Below, piece by piece: positions 21,208 through 33,345 of a DNA stretch of 64,000 nt. Origin of the DNA: Rhizophagus irregularis (taxonomy: Eukaryota > Glomeromycota > Glomeromycetes > Glomerales > Glomeraceae); contig NC_089433.1 of the NCBI RefSeq assembly GCF_026210795.1, positions 1,054,001-1,118,000 of the forward strand, in the 5' to 3' direction. Every line of letters starts with the position of its first letter. Position 1 is the stretch's first letter. The translations under genes and the position numbers were made by a program. The notes beneath the pieces are model-generated. The model was not told the DNA's origin. It did not search any database and saw only the letters and a program-made list of their open reading frames with translations.

Positions 21208-22470
21208 TGTATCAGTATTATTATCTGGTTATTTTAGAATTTTGTTTTACTTGAAAAAAACTTAATTTTTTCCTAGACAAATTTTTTAAACAAATTTTTT
21301 TTTTCTTATTTACTGTAGTATATCATGAATAAATCAAAAGTAGTAGTTACAATAACGAATAATTTTTTCGGGCCGTATTATTTCCGAATGCACATGCACT
21401 GATCTTCATTGAGAAATTCCAACTATGGATCGTCTAAAACGGGTAGTTTTGGCCGGCATTACGACATTAAGAAATTATAGTAAGAATTTGAAAATCATGA
21501 TGTAGATCAATAAGATCAAAAGATAGTAGCCCAATAATTAATACCCCGGAATTTCTAATTTTAATTAAAACATGAAGGTGTATTCTATTTTAAAACTGTT
21601 TTTTAGATAATAATTTTTTTTTATTTATTGTCTTTTCCATCCCTTCCTCACCATCCACTTACGTTATAACTCCCCTTTTGAATAAACTAACCCCTGCTTA
21701 TTTCCTTTTATATTTGTAAAAAATGAAATTGAGGAAGTTAAAAATGAAAAGATAGGGAGCATTTTTTGCAATTACACTGAACATTTGGATTTATATAATA
21801 CATATATTAAGAAGAATTATAACACAATCCGTAAGATGAAGATCGGATCACTATTAATTATAATTGGAAAAATTCTCAAAAATGATTTCTTATACTATAA
21901 TGATGAAAATATTAAACATTAAAATATTCGTTCCTTTTATTTTTGTGTAAAATAACGGTGTTGAAATTTCTGGTGATTAACGTTTCAATTAGGGGTGTTA
22001 GATTCCTCGGGCAATTAAAAGCCATTGGATTTTAAATGGTATGAATAATATGCTAGAATTTTGCTTTTGCATAGATTCATTTTTTATAAACGAAGTAAAA
22101 TAAGCATGCATTTGCATAATATAAAAAAATAATAAAATTTTTTAAGTTTAAAGCATATTAAAAGTCCAAATTAGAAACATTCAAGTTTTAAGCAAATATT
22201 TTCATTTTATTTCACTTTTTATAATACTCAATCAATATATATGACTATTTAAAGAAGTATAATTTTACCAAATTATCTATTTGTCATTTGTCACCAATAT
22301 TTTCAATATTTTGATCTAATATTTAACTTTCAAAATAAATTCCGTAGGGTTCTACCCATATTTTCTATAGATTCCATCATTATTTTTTACAATACTCTGA
22401 TTTAGGGGGTATTAACCCTATTATACAACCTGGTCCGGTAAATTAATATATCATTTTGTATAAACAAAAA
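21208..22470. other. Gene-free AT-rich spacer
   Basis: It includes the presumed promoter of the minus-strand Sel1 gene. I see no domains, RNA genes or tandem repeats. Confidence 0.5.
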
Positions 22471-22472
22471 AA

Positions 22473-22655
22473 TCGGCCAACTTAATTTTGGCCAGTTTAA
22501 TTTCGGCCAGAATTACGACGATTTTGGCCAGAATTACGAAAATCCGGATTTAACGAAGAATCATGTGCCGGCCCGGGTGAATTTTGAAGAAGTTTGCCGG
22601 CCCAAACCCGGATCCGGGTCCGGGCCGGGTCCGGGTTTCCGGGTTCCAGGCTATC
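22473..22655. repeat. GGCCAGAATTACGA repeats leading into a GC-rich CCGGGT block
   Basis: At 22473-22550, four copies of TTTyGGCCA occur, two followed by GAATTACGA. At 22566-22649 comes a strongly GC-rich patch: GTGCCGGCCCGGGTGA, TTTGCCGGCCCAAACCCGG, then several overlapping CCGGGT units. The GGCCAGAATTACAA motif recurs singly at about 25120. The GC content contrasts sharply with the surrounding AT-rich DNA. The open frame at 22497-22715 is a by-product of these repeats. Confidence 0.75.
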
Positions 22656-22714
22656 TCTTGTACGTGCCAGTTGTGCTACACAAAACATAATCATGATATT
22701 AATCCATGTGCTCA

Positions 22715-23860
22715 AAGGCAGAATAATAAACTTTTATTAAAATAGCACTTATTTCAGACCTATTCTTGTAATAGCCTCAGTCTAAAAGTTGAAAAATTCT
22801 ACCCAGTTAAAAAAACCAGTTAACCATTGCCAATTAACTTGATTAACATTAAAATTTTTTTGGCTGCAAGTAAATTGTACTTATTTGATTTTACCAATAA
22901 GTTTGATAGTAGGAAATAATAGTTATTAAAAATTAAAAAAGAATATCTACAGTCTGACCTTCATTTTATAGAATTAATAGGCCTTGATGAAAATATATGT
23001 GCATACGTTGTGCCTCATGTGACGATTTGCGACTGACATGCGTGATGTAAAGACGCGCATCACATATCATATAACATTAAGCCCGATTAAGGTATAATTA
23101 AACATTAAATTTTCAATTTTATTATTAAATAAATTTATTTATCACATTAAAAATCGATTAGACTCAAATTCATGGAAACACTTCATTCAAAATTAATAGG
23201 TATTTTTTTACAATTTTTTAATTTCACATAAATCAAATAGGCATAAAGTTTTTATAATAGGTATGATTTATTGCAATATATAAGTATACTTATAGAATAA
23301 AAAGTAAACTTCATTAATAAAAAAAGTGCTTACCATGGAAGACTTTATTGTGCAATACAGATTACGCACGTCTAATCAACATGGCGGTAGGAACTTTATT
23401 ATCTTAAAAATACGAGCAAGTGGGTGAATAGTTCCAAATTAGAAAATATGTGAATGAGTTTAATTCATGCAACGTTTTGGTTTGGTTTAGTGCGAGTATT
23501 AATATTTTTACTAGAAAAAAACGAAAATAATTAAAAAAGAAAATATTACGATTTTATAATTTTAAAACTACACGAGAAAAAACATATTTAACTCAAAGTA
23601 AACTTTTGAGGTTCTTTACCAATGATCTTTTCTCAAAAGAAAATATTTAAAAATAATTAAAAAATTTGAAAATTTTCGCTAACGTTAGAATTTAATGACT
23701 GTTTAATGAGTATGAGCTCATATGATAGAAAAGTTGTTACTTAATCCTGATGTTTAACTAACAGCTAGTTTATATGTTGTAGATATTCATATGGTCGACT
23801 ACAAAATTGTTTCCTATTTAATCATTAAATAAAGAACTCCTCTATAAGAATATGGGTTGA
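22715..23860. other. Gene-free spacer
   Basis: No gene seen. TACAGTCTGACCT at about 22949-22962 looks like a mariner-type terminus (see findings). Confidence 0.45.
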
Positions 23861-24445
23861 TTTTTTGTTTACCAAAACCAATTTCGCCAAAGTAATTTCA
23901 CTGAAGGGATGTCATTTTTCCAAATGGAAATTTTACCGAATTGGCCATTTTACCGAAGGTCATTTTGCTGAAGCTATTTCGGTGAAGGGACATTTTGCTA
24001 AAGATACGGAATTCTTTAATTTTCCTTTCCTTTTTTTAGAGAAGACAAATGAATTATTTGTACATTATATTAAGTTGCATTTTGTCTATTTTTTAATTAT
24101 TTTTATTTGATAAATTCAATATACAATTTTCCAAAACAAGTGAAAATAAGATAGTTTTAAGGAGAATTTGGTCTTTTAAACATTTTTTTATTTTCTTTGT
24201 ATTGAATTGTTAATAATTAAGGAAATATCATGTTAACAACAATTTTGACAAATGTTTTTCGACGAAATGGATGATTCATGAAAAGGATTCAGCGAAATAT
24301 CCATTCAACAAAATGTTCATTCAACAAACGTCCATTCAACAAAATGTCCATTTAATGAAACATCCATTCAGCAAAATATCTCTTTGATGAAATGGCTTTG
24401 GTTTCAGTAAAATGGACTTTGTCGAAACGTACCAATCGTACCATA
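23861..24445. mobile_element. Long degenerate foldback of TTCGCCRAA-like units
   Basis: The left part (23861-24010) repeats units such as TTCGCCAAAG, TTTTACCGAA and TTTTGCTGAAG every 15-20 bp. The right part (24255-24440) repeats the inverse, such as TTCAACAAAATG and TTCAGCAAAATAT. A ~240-bp centre separates them. It appears to be an expanded, decayed relative of the compact foldback at 2452-2588. The open frame at 23865-24110 is a by-product. Confidence 0.6.
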
Positions 24446-25885
24446 GCCCTCTTTGATCTGATCAACTACTTTTAAGGGATTTAATAATTCTGATTTACAC
24501 AAATTATCGCTAAAATCGATTAATACCCTTTTTACCGGATCATCATCTCATCATGTGATATTGATATGATATGCAAATTTTAAAGATAGTAATTAATAGT
24601 GTCAATCCGGGATAAACCACTTGCAGAGTTTGAAGTCGCTAAAGTTCCACGTCTTCGACTTCACTATGGAGGAACGTAAGATTTTGACCGTAAATTTCCA
24701 GCTAATTCGAATTTTAAATGATTTATTTTTGAACCATTTTGACCAAAAATAAGTTAATTTTGTTCTTATTTAATTTTTAAACCTTTATTTAGTTTTAGTT
24801 TAGCTTTTTTTATTTTTTTTATCTTTTATATTTGCATGGTTTCCACCAGTGCGAGTTTGACCTCCACATAATCACCTATTCGGTTCCTTCAAAATTGGTG
24901 ATTAGTACTTAGAGGAGTGATGATATAGAAATTTTTAAGTTGAACCAAAATTAAATTCTGGCCGAAATTATAGACATATTGACATATATATATATATATA
25001 TATATATATTGGCCAAATATAGTGCTGGTCGGAATTACAAAATTTTCCTAATAAGGAAATTACGACTTGCAAAATATATTATACGATTTTATAATTTCAG
25101 CCAAACATTATGATACGCGGCCAGAATTACAATTTATAAGCGAATTAATACAAATAATATGTACGTTAAGAATTTTGTGATAGTGATTATAGCTGATATG
25201 GAGGTGTTTTACAAAAATGGGTGCTTATAAAGAGGTGTGACTCTATATAAGGTGTGATTACATAGAGGTCAGACTGTAATTCTCTTAGCCAAAAGAGTTA
25301 TGCATACTGTTTTTTTATTGTTCATTAAAAAAAGTTTGTATAATAAAGAACACGAAATTTTAAAAAAAAAATTTTTTATTAATAAGAAGTCCGATCATTT
25401 TCTCTTATTAAGTGCCAAACTATCACTTCACATAATAATTTGATTCATAATTTGTTACGGTTTGAGAATTTTGAGCTTAAAACTAGTTGCTTATGAAAAA
25501 AGAGGCTTATAAAATTTTTCTTATTTGGTTATAAATAAATACTAACTATTAAATATTAAATATAGAAAATGCATAAAATAATTTTAATTTATAAAGAATA
25601 TAACTTCTATAATATGTGAATTTTTTTTTTTAAAAAAAAAAAAAAGTAATAAAAATTGAAAAAAATAACATATCAACAATAATAATAATCAAATAACAAA
25701 ATCAAATTAACAAAATTAATAGTAATAAAAAAAAAAATTAATATAAGATATATTAACACTTTTTTTTATCCATCTTATCAAACAATTCATTACTAATTAG
25801 AATAGTTAAAAAAAAAAAGAGTTAGTAAAAAGTGCCTTAAAATAAATTTTGTAAAAAATTTCACAAAATAAGAAAAATTCGATAA
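24446..25885. other. Gene-free spacer with microsatellite and transposon-end fragments
   Basis: A pure (AT)n tract runs at about 24984-25010. GTTTGACCTCCACATAATCACC at 24852-24873 and AGAGGTCAGACTGTAATT at 25264-25281 look like termini of one mariner-type family. No protein is recognised. Confidence 0.5.
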
Positions 25886-26281
25886 TTACAGTATACTATT
25901 AATTTCGGGATCATTCTGAATAAAATTGTCTATAGTCCTTTCAAATTCGTTAGATAAATCGTTGGTAGTTGGTGAGTTTATAGAGGTTGATGGAGTATTG
26001 TCACGATACATGACTTGAAGCTTATATAACAGCTCAAAGAGCTGCTTATACTCATAATAATTGGTTTTAAGATTTTCCGTCCCTGCTAACCTTGCCATCT
26101 GGTCCCTCTTAAACATAAAGAAGGAATTTTGAGGAGTAGAACTGTTTGGGATCATGAGCTCTTCAATTGGCAATGCGAATGAGTATTTCAACTTCGAAGC
26201 TAACTCTTTGATTTCCTGGATCAAAGATTCAGGATCCTGAATTGTATCAATAAAAATATATTTTTGTGATTGTTGAGACAT
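25886..26281 (-). CDS. Small protein with a reduced HMG-box-like region, 131 aa
   Basis: An ATG at 26281 and a stop at 25886 bound an open frame of ordinary composition within gene-poor DNA. Residues about 35-65 read SFALPIEELMIP then TPQNSFFMFKRDQMARL. This resembles the start of fungal MATA-type HMG boxes, where a P-x-N-S/A-F-x-x-F/Y-R-K/R-D helix 1 follows an LTxEELxxP-like lead. Residues 74-95 (YYEYKQLFELLYKLQVMYRD) could be helix 3. The segment expected for helix 2, with its conserved Trp, is missing. Arbuscular mycorrhizal fungi carry many HMG genes. This one is either a shortened member or a decayed one, and DNA binding is doubtful. Confidence 0.5.
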   Translation of the reverse strand: MSQQSQKYIFIDTIQDPESLIQEIKELASKLKYSFALPIEELMIPNSSTPQNSFFMFKRDQMARLAGTENLKTNYYEYKQLFELLYKLQVMYRDNTPSTSINSPTTNDLSNEFERTIDNFIQNDPEINSIL

Positions 26282-27839
26282 TTTTTTGGTTATTCTTTAT
26301 TTGTGAAAGAAATTTAAGAAAAGAGAATCGAGGAAAATTTTGTCCCTTATATACTTAAAATCAGTAGATAAATAAAAAAACATCATTTTTAATATAATTA
26401 CTAAATCTGAAAATAATAACATCTTGAATGAGAAACCGCTTTAATTACATAAATGTGATTATGCTCTGGAAAAGGATTTCCATATAATTTGTTTTTTGTT
26501 TTTTGAATTAATTTGGTATATACGTTGTACTTTTATTAGTGAAATTTTTTCGGAGTTTTATTAACTTTGTAATTCGGGCGAGAAACGTAAATTTTACGAA
26601 ATAAAATAAAATCCGATGAGCTAATCCAAAAATTCTAAATTGTAAATATGTTTCATGATTACCCATAAGGAAAAATTAGGCGACGATCCTTCCGCCCATC
26701 AATCATCCGCTTGAACATGTTCAACATGTCCATTGTCCCAAAAATGACGTGATGACATTTATGGTATATTGTGTATCCAATTAATATTGCGGGCGAAAAA
26801 TGGAAAAAAAGAAAGTTCTGAAACTTTTGACGACGGAAGATATCCAAACATCCGAAACCTAATAACATCCGGAATTAAAAAAAGGAATTGATCAACTGCG
26901 GTATATTCGGAAATTTACGCGGAGTATATTTTGACCAATTAATTATTGTCTAGTCACGAGCTAAGACGCATATAGTAATTCTAATAACGATATAATTTTT
27001 TTTTTTATTGGAAACACGCACTTCCGGCGAATAAATGATTTTGTATTTATCGAACAAACATTTTGAAATAAAATATTTTTTTTAAAAAAAAATATATGAA
27101 ATATATAAATAATTTATAATACTAATAAAGAGAGTTACCGGAAATATATATTATATATAATTATTATGGTAATAAAATGTGAAAGTAAAGGTACTTGGAA
27201 CGTTAGAATTTTTTTAATTATTATGTGAAACTGTCAAGTTAATTTTTTCTTATTTCAGAATAGAAATTATCTTTTTGACCTTTTTTATAAATGTTCTCTC
27301 TCGTTTATATAATTGAGAAACATTATTTACTCCGAATGTAATTAATTCAATATGAAATAGATTGAGCTATTTTAGCTGAAATAGAATGCAAGAATAAATT
27401 ATTAATTTGTTAATTTAATATGAACGAAGAATACATTTTTATTATTATGGAATGAATCAATCAATAATTATACAATTTTTTTAATAAAGATTGCTAGTTG
27501 TACTTTTCATAATTAACGTCAATATATTTACTCATATGTTAACTTTTTTTTTAATATTAGCGCTAGCATTTTCATTTTTAATTAATTATTAACGATATCA
27601 AGCCCAAAATTTGTGTGAATATGCTTTTGATTTAACGTGGAAACCTTTTTTACAGTAGCGGTGTTTTTTTTACACTCTGATGAAATTAAAATTTTATTCA
27701 TTTAGTCATAAGGTAATCAATTTGTTGTCGGGAATTTTAACCCTCTCTCTTCTTATATCATAATTCATGGTGTTATATTAATTAACGTCGCTTCGTGACG
27801 TTAACCAATATAAATACCTACCACCGTACAATATCTATA
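26282..27839. other. Gene-free AT-rich spacer
   Basis: The 69-codon frame at 26659-26868 has no family resemblance. TAACGTCGCTTCGTGACGTTA at 27783-27803 is a perfect 7-bp-stem palindrome. Confidence 0.45.
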
Positions 27840-28074
27840 TTATCGTATGGCTAACGCAGATCATGCTCAAATACTCAAATAAACTATTCAATATTGTATA
27901 CCAATAAACTATCGATATTCAATATTGTACACAAAAATAAACTATTGATATGTCAATATATAAAAATAAAGTATTAGTCAATATTGTACGCATATAAACT
28001 ATTGATATCAACATTGTACGATAATGAAAATATCGGTCAAATAATCAGCATGATCTGATAGGGCCGTGCGATAA
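27840..28074. mobile_element. MITE-like element with imperfect 28-bp inverted ends
   Basis: The left end (27840-27867) and right end (28047-28074) share CAGATCATGCT/AGCATGATCTG exactly and about 20 of 28 positions overall. The interior is a series of diverged units of about 35 bp containing CAATATTGTA and ATAAACTATTGATAT. Confidence 0.6.
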
Positions 28075-28257
28075 TATTATGATCCTGCCTATTGCGATTG
28101 TTGCATACTGCGCCTTACTACGGACTTTTCAAAGATTCATCTCTTTTTGTTGGAGCAGCTAATGGGAGACAGACGTAGACGCCAGCTAGTACAACTGTTG
28201 CTCGATCAATATATATAAGCAGACAAGTAAAAGTTATATAAACAATCCTCCGTCATT

Positions 28258-28395
28258 CAAGGCTTCGGGGCGTATACGACCTTTAAGGTCGTCTTGCGTT
28301 CACGGCTTCTAGGCGTATACAACCTTTGAGGTCTTTATGCGTTCAAGGCTTCGGGCGTATACAATCTTTGAGGTCGTCTTGCGTTCAAGGCTTCG
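28258..28395. repeat. Three 43-bp tandem units with hairpins
   Basis: Units start at 28258, 28301 and 28344, with a truncated fourth at 28386. Each has AAGGCTTCGGGCGTATAC followed by an inverted ACGACCT...AGGTCGT-type pair (perfect in the first unit, degenerate in the others). A TATATAAGCAGAC box lies 45 bp upstream. The context recalls a promoter or LTR fragment, but no retroelement coding sequence is nearby. Confidence 0.7.
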
Positions 28396-28925
28396 AGCCG
28401 ACCCGGTGGGACAGAAAATCAATAGACGTCTTCATTGAGAATATATCTAATTCTCTCAGAGTCTTTCATGATAGAGCACTCGATCTAACCAACCAACGTT
28501 TTCGGTTCTTTTTAAATTAGTAATAAATTAATTGTCTTTGAGAATTATTCAGTGACTTCAGTTGTACCATAAAATAACATATTAATCTGAACTTTTTCAT
28601 AATTTCTGCAAGACGAATAATTTCGATATATCTGAATCGCTGTATTTACAAAAAAAAAAATACTGGAATGGCGGAGGCGCATTATTACATTTTTCTTATT
28701 TAGAGGAAATATATTATCAAGACGTTGTTATGCACCAAATAATTTTTACAACAAGAGAGAAGAAATTTTTATTAGCGTAATTATACTTTCTGCTCTGCAG
28801 AAGTATTTTTTTTTGAATAATTAAGTATATTTATTAATATTAAATTTAATTTTATAAACAAATGAAGAAAAAAAAAAAACTTGGTATAATACTATAATAC
28901 AATAAAACTTTATAATAATCTAAAG
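28396..28925. other. Gene-free spacer
   Basis: I see no gene or named repeat here. The 3' end of the minus-strand F-box gene follows at 28926. Confidence 0.45.
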
Positions 28926-30368
28926 TTATCTAATTACTCCTTCATTCTTATATTTTTCTAATATTTTATCATGATTTTCCGTCCATGAATAATAAGCCCA
29001 TTCATCATAATGATGAATGAATTTAATTGGGAACCTATTTTTTGATTTCCAATTTTCAAAAAATTCTTCCAAACCTTTTAACGAAAAATTCCATTTGTCT
29101 ACAAATGAAAATTCTTGTAAAGTTATAGGAGAAACTTTACTCAACACTTTTAATAATTCGTCACCATTAGGTAATATAATGACATTTGTTGTAAGATATA
29201 TTTTTTCCAATTTCTTGCAATTTGAAAAAATCGTACTCATTTCATTTAAATTTTTTTGATCAACATTCATAGTTAATCTTATTAACTTTTGACAACTCGA
29301 TATTACCTTAATTAATTTTTTATTTTTGTATTGATAATCATTAGATTCAAGATAATGGTTTATTTTAATTTCTGAAATATTCATTCCTGATTTTTCAATT
29401 ATTAGACATGTAATATCACTTGGTATATATAAAGTTTCAAGATATTGGAGATTTGGAAAGGAGGACATGTTTAAGTAATGTTCCCATTCACGCCATTTCT
29501 CCACACTTTCATATAATTCACCAAATTCATTATTGAGCGCTAAATATTGTATATTTGTTAATGATGGAATGAATATAGGTGAAATTAATATAATAATGGG
29601 TTCTATTATAAGTTTTTTTAACGTTGTAGCCTTTTTTTTAATTACATTACTTAATAAAGTGTATTTTTCTTCTATATCAACAAATTTTATACATAATGAT
29701 TGTAGATTCTTTTGCATTTTGATAAATGAAACTAACCCTGGAACATCCTCATCACATTCATTTATCTCCAAATTTGTTATGTTTCGACAAATATCTGCAA
29801 GTTTGAATAATGTTTTGGAAGTCACGACTTTAAAATCGAATACAATGGAACGTAAATTTGAAAAAAATGTTTTAGCGTTTGGATAATGATATAATTTCTT
29901 ATAAGTATTCCAATGGAAATACTTGGCATTGTTACATCTACTGAAAATTAGCTTATAAATTTCAAGCTTTAATATTTTTCTTTTGTGTTTAGATTTCTTT
30001 ACTTTATCATTTATTGTTAGTTGAACCATATCCTCAATCCATATTGTAGAGATACGAGTGAAAAAATTCATGTACTTGAAAATTGGACTTTTTTGGAATT
30101 TATTTAAAGGTAATATAATGTTATTTCGTGGTAACGGATCATCTGGATTGTTTGGCAAAAAGTGAGCGATAACATTATATAATTTTTCACGTGATTCTAT
30201 TTCGTGATTAAAAGGATACTCGTAAGCATCTGAAATATACTTCCATAGTAAAGGTATAGCTATATGACACCAAGATGTATTTACTAAAACACATGAATGT
30301 AAAGAAGTAAAATCATCGTGTAATTCAGTAAAAATTGATAAGAGAATATCTCCTACAAGTTGTGCCAT
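28926..30368 (-). CDS. F-box/LRR-like protein, 480 aa
   Basis: I start it at the ATG at 30368 (MAQLVGDILLSIFTELHDD) because the F-box begins there. The 64 codons open upstream to 30560 are hydrophobic, AT-driven sequence. Residues about 1-45 form the F-box: DILLSIFTEL, LHSCVLVNTSWCHIAIPLLW. The rest is a series of irregular leucine-rich segments such as LRSIVFDFKV, ITNLEINECDEDV, LQSLCIKFVDI, LRLTMNVDQKN and LEKIYLTTNV. F-box proteins recruit substrates to SCF (Skp1-cullin-F-box) ubiquitin ligases through LRR-type C-termini. The substrate is unknown. Its C-terminus (ILEKYKNEGVIR) is echoed in the plus-strand F-box gene at 60630 (INKYKNNGVIK), so they belong to one expanded family. Confidence 0.92.
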   Translation of the reverse strand: MAQLVGDILLSIFTELHDDFTSLHSCVLVNTSWCHIAIPLLWKYISDAYEYPFNHEIESREKLYNVIAHFLPNNPDDPLPRNNIILPLNKFQKSPIFKYMNFFTRISTIWIEDMVQLTINDKVKKSKHKRKILKLEIYKLIFSRCNNAKYFHWNTYKKLYHYPNAKTFFSNLRSIVFDFKVVTSKTLFKLADICRNITNLEINECDEDVPGLVSFIKMQKNLQSLCIKFVDIEEKYTLLSNVIKKKATTLKKLIIEPIIILISPIFIPSLTNIQYLALNNEFGELYESVEKWREWEHYLNMSSFPNLQYLETLYIPSDITCLIIEKSGMNISEIKINHYLESNDYQYKNKKLIKVISSCQKLIRLTMNVDQKNLNEMSTIFSNCKKLEKIYLTTNVIILPNGDELLKVLSKVSPITLQEFSFVDKWNFSLKGLEEFFENWKSKNRFPIKFIHHYDEWAYYSWTENHDKILEKYKNEGVIR

Positions 30369-33254
30369 ATTATGATGAGAGTGATAAATGTAACGATAAA
30401 AAAAATTATAAATTATTAAAAAGCGCTCTTTACGAGAAATGAGAAAATTCGAAAATTTGAAAAGAAGGAAAAAATTAAAAAGACTGGAACGATTATAACA
30501 AGTATAAATTAAAATTTGAAGGTATAAATGATAAAAAATAGTTGAACGACATGAATGCATATTTATATAAAAAATTTGTCAAGTCAAAATCGTAAATTAT
30601 AATTTTTTTGATTAATCATACTATTTACTATATATTACTAAATATGTCTGGTGATTAGGGGCTTACATGCAGAATGATCAATTCTTGAAAAAGAAAGATA
30701 AAAGATTTGTTCGATTGTTCGAATCAATAAATATAATTTAACGAAAATAAAACTTTATTAGATCATTATCACCGATATTTAATGGTCGATGATTGTTCTT
30801 GGTTAACAAATTAGGGAATTTTGTTGTAGCTCAACGACGACATTTGTTTTTTTCTTCCATTAAAGATAAATTATTGAAGTACCAAATATAGTATTTTTTT
30901 TGTATAATATTTATATCGTTAAAAATAATATAAAATTTTGATACCCTAATTAGATATAATTAAGAGACTTACTTGTATTGAAAAATCAATGAAATTTAAT
31001 TTGGAAATAAAATAAAAACAGGTGTTTCAAAATTCAAAAATTAAAAATCAATATTTGTTTAGTTAACTAAGCTTGGCTGACTGGCTCATAATTTTGATTG
31101 ATGGTTTAATTTTCCGTATTAAGGAATTTTATTATTATTTGAACTTTGCTTTTTCGTGTGACATTTGCGTCAATGATACCAAATAATCTTATGAAATTTG
31201 ATACACAAAAACGCCCCTTATTATCATTTGGTGATAGATTTCCATATTTAGTTTAATATGTAATTAATAAGATAATTGGCTTTTTTGCTTATCCGTTTTA
31301 TTTGTTCAAATATGTGAGAACAATTAGGATTTTTCTTCTGTAGAATTTTCATGTTAAAAAAATTATAATAAAAAAATATCAAATTTTATTTGTAAGAAGG
31401 ACATATTATTATTAATTCCCACATTAGGAATGATCTGACAACGGGTTCCTATCGATTAGCGCAGCGTTAATAAATCATTTTTTTTTCGTTTAATAAATTA
31501 GTGTTCGCTCAAAATATTTTTATTGAAATTTATTTATTTTATATTATGTTGTGAAACGTCATGCATAGAATATTTCATTGGTATACGTATTTACCCGGAT
31601 ACGAAAAAATTAATATGGTAATACTCCGTTTGTGCCCGACCCCAGTGTATTAGAGAAACAAAATTAGTAATTTCATTGAATTTCATTGTTTCCAAATTTA
31701 GAATTATATATATACATATATATAATATTCGAATGACGAAACATAAATAGTCTGTAAATTATTTTATTTTAATACTATTATGTGAAACACATTTCATCTG
31801 CTAATAAAAATAGACAAAAGTTTTGACTGCGGCTTGCTTATATATTCATAATATATGAAATTTTATTTATAATATGCTTTTTTTGTTATAAAGTACTAAC
31901 TAATATTACATAACTATTGAAGATAATTTTTTTATAGCAAATTCACAAATTTATTTAATAATAATTTTCTTGTATAACCTTTCTTTTATTTTGTGTTATT
32001 AAATATAATACTTTTTTTTAACGCTAATAAATCTGTGATACAATGACTAAAGAATAAAACAAATAAAATATAATAAAATAATACGAAAAAAATTATCATT
32101 ATGTTTGAAAAATTAAGAATTGGTTAAATCACAAATTAAAAAATTGCTTACATTGTTTATTTTCTAAATTTCACGCAGCCTTATTGTTTCATCTCATGAA
32201 TTTTTAACTTTCAACAAAATTAAAAATTAAATGAGTATGATAAGTACATGCAGATTTATTAACCAATTTTAGATTGTTGGCTAAAAATTCATGGTCATGA
32301 CCCAATTGACCCATGGGAAACGTCTCTTTTGAAGTTTATTTTCGGGTTAGCGTAATTTAGCGTGGGACCTATGCAATATGTTGATCATGGTTTCTAATAC
32401 ACTTGGCATATCAAACACGTTCTTTGTAATTTTTTTAATTTGGTTGTGAAAAAAAAAATACTTAAACGGTTCCCATTTACCTAGTATAGTATATTATTTA
32501 TTATCCAAATATGTTGAGCCTTTCAAATTTATGTATGTAAATTCATTCAGTAAAATCCAATTATCAATGTCTATATTATAACAATAAATTATTGACCTTT
32601 TTCAATGTAAAATTTCTGACGCTGAAACTCTTTGAATATGTAATATCCATGATATGTGTTTCGGTGTTTCGTGTTGTTTAATGACTTTAAATGTTTTAGT
32701 ATTCTAGATAACTTGATGTAAAATTTAACCAATAAAAATAAATAAAAGTCGTATTTATACAGTTTCAAAATTTCATAGTCTTAAAGTACATACCTAGTTA
32801 AGGTCGGATGACTTGGATACTGGATAGGCCGGTAGGGTTAATAGAAACACTCTTTTTATGATTTTGTTTCATGGTATTTTATTTTTTTATAACAATAATC
32901 TCAAGTAATAATTTACATACTAACTCTATTTTATTATTAGGTTATATAATAAGCACAATCATTTCTTTTGTTTGTCTTTTTATTTTATTTCTCGTTACTG
33001 CTGATTTATATGTTCACCATAAGTGATACTAAGGGTCACATTGCGATTGGAGTGGAGCCTTTCAGCTCGTTTGCAAAAATTCTGTCTATAATAGAATACC
33101 GCGCGCATAAGCAAGATGATGTAATTCGATTGACGTTCTTGTTTCGAAGAAATTGATTTCATGATAAAATTCTCTGTATATCAAAATTTTTAATTGGTTT
33201 TTAAAATATGAAAAATATTTTATTTTCCGCTATTTAATAACCTATTTAATACAA
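30369..33254. other. Long gene-free AT-rich spacer
   Basis: About 2.9 kb without a recognisable gene on either strand. Small open frames such as 32968-33156 show no domain. I see no convincing tandem or inverted repeat. Confidence 0.45.
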
Positions 33255-33345
33255 TTATTTAGAATAATTTCGATTTTTAAATAATGCCAGCCGGCAGTAA
33301 ACCAGTTTGAATTTAATATTTCTTGTTTTCATATAAATTTAAACG
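33255..33345. repeat. Dispersed repeat with GCCAGCCGGCAG core, copy 1
   Basis: TTTAGAATAATTTCGATTTT, AATGCCAGCCGGCAGT and a following AATTT..ATTTCTTG occur in the same order at 50885-50995 and, more diverged, at 54270-54365 and 60020-60115. This looks like one repeat family, type unknown. Confidence 0.65.

Noticed and set aside
28440-28510. Possible tRNA around a GATAGAGCACTCGATC stretch
   Set aside because: No B-box, acceptor stem or cloverleaf could be drawn.
30369-30560. 64-residue N-terminal extension of the F-box protein
   Set aside because: It is hydrophobic AT-driven sequence ahead of a standard F-box start, and other family members begin directly at the F-box.
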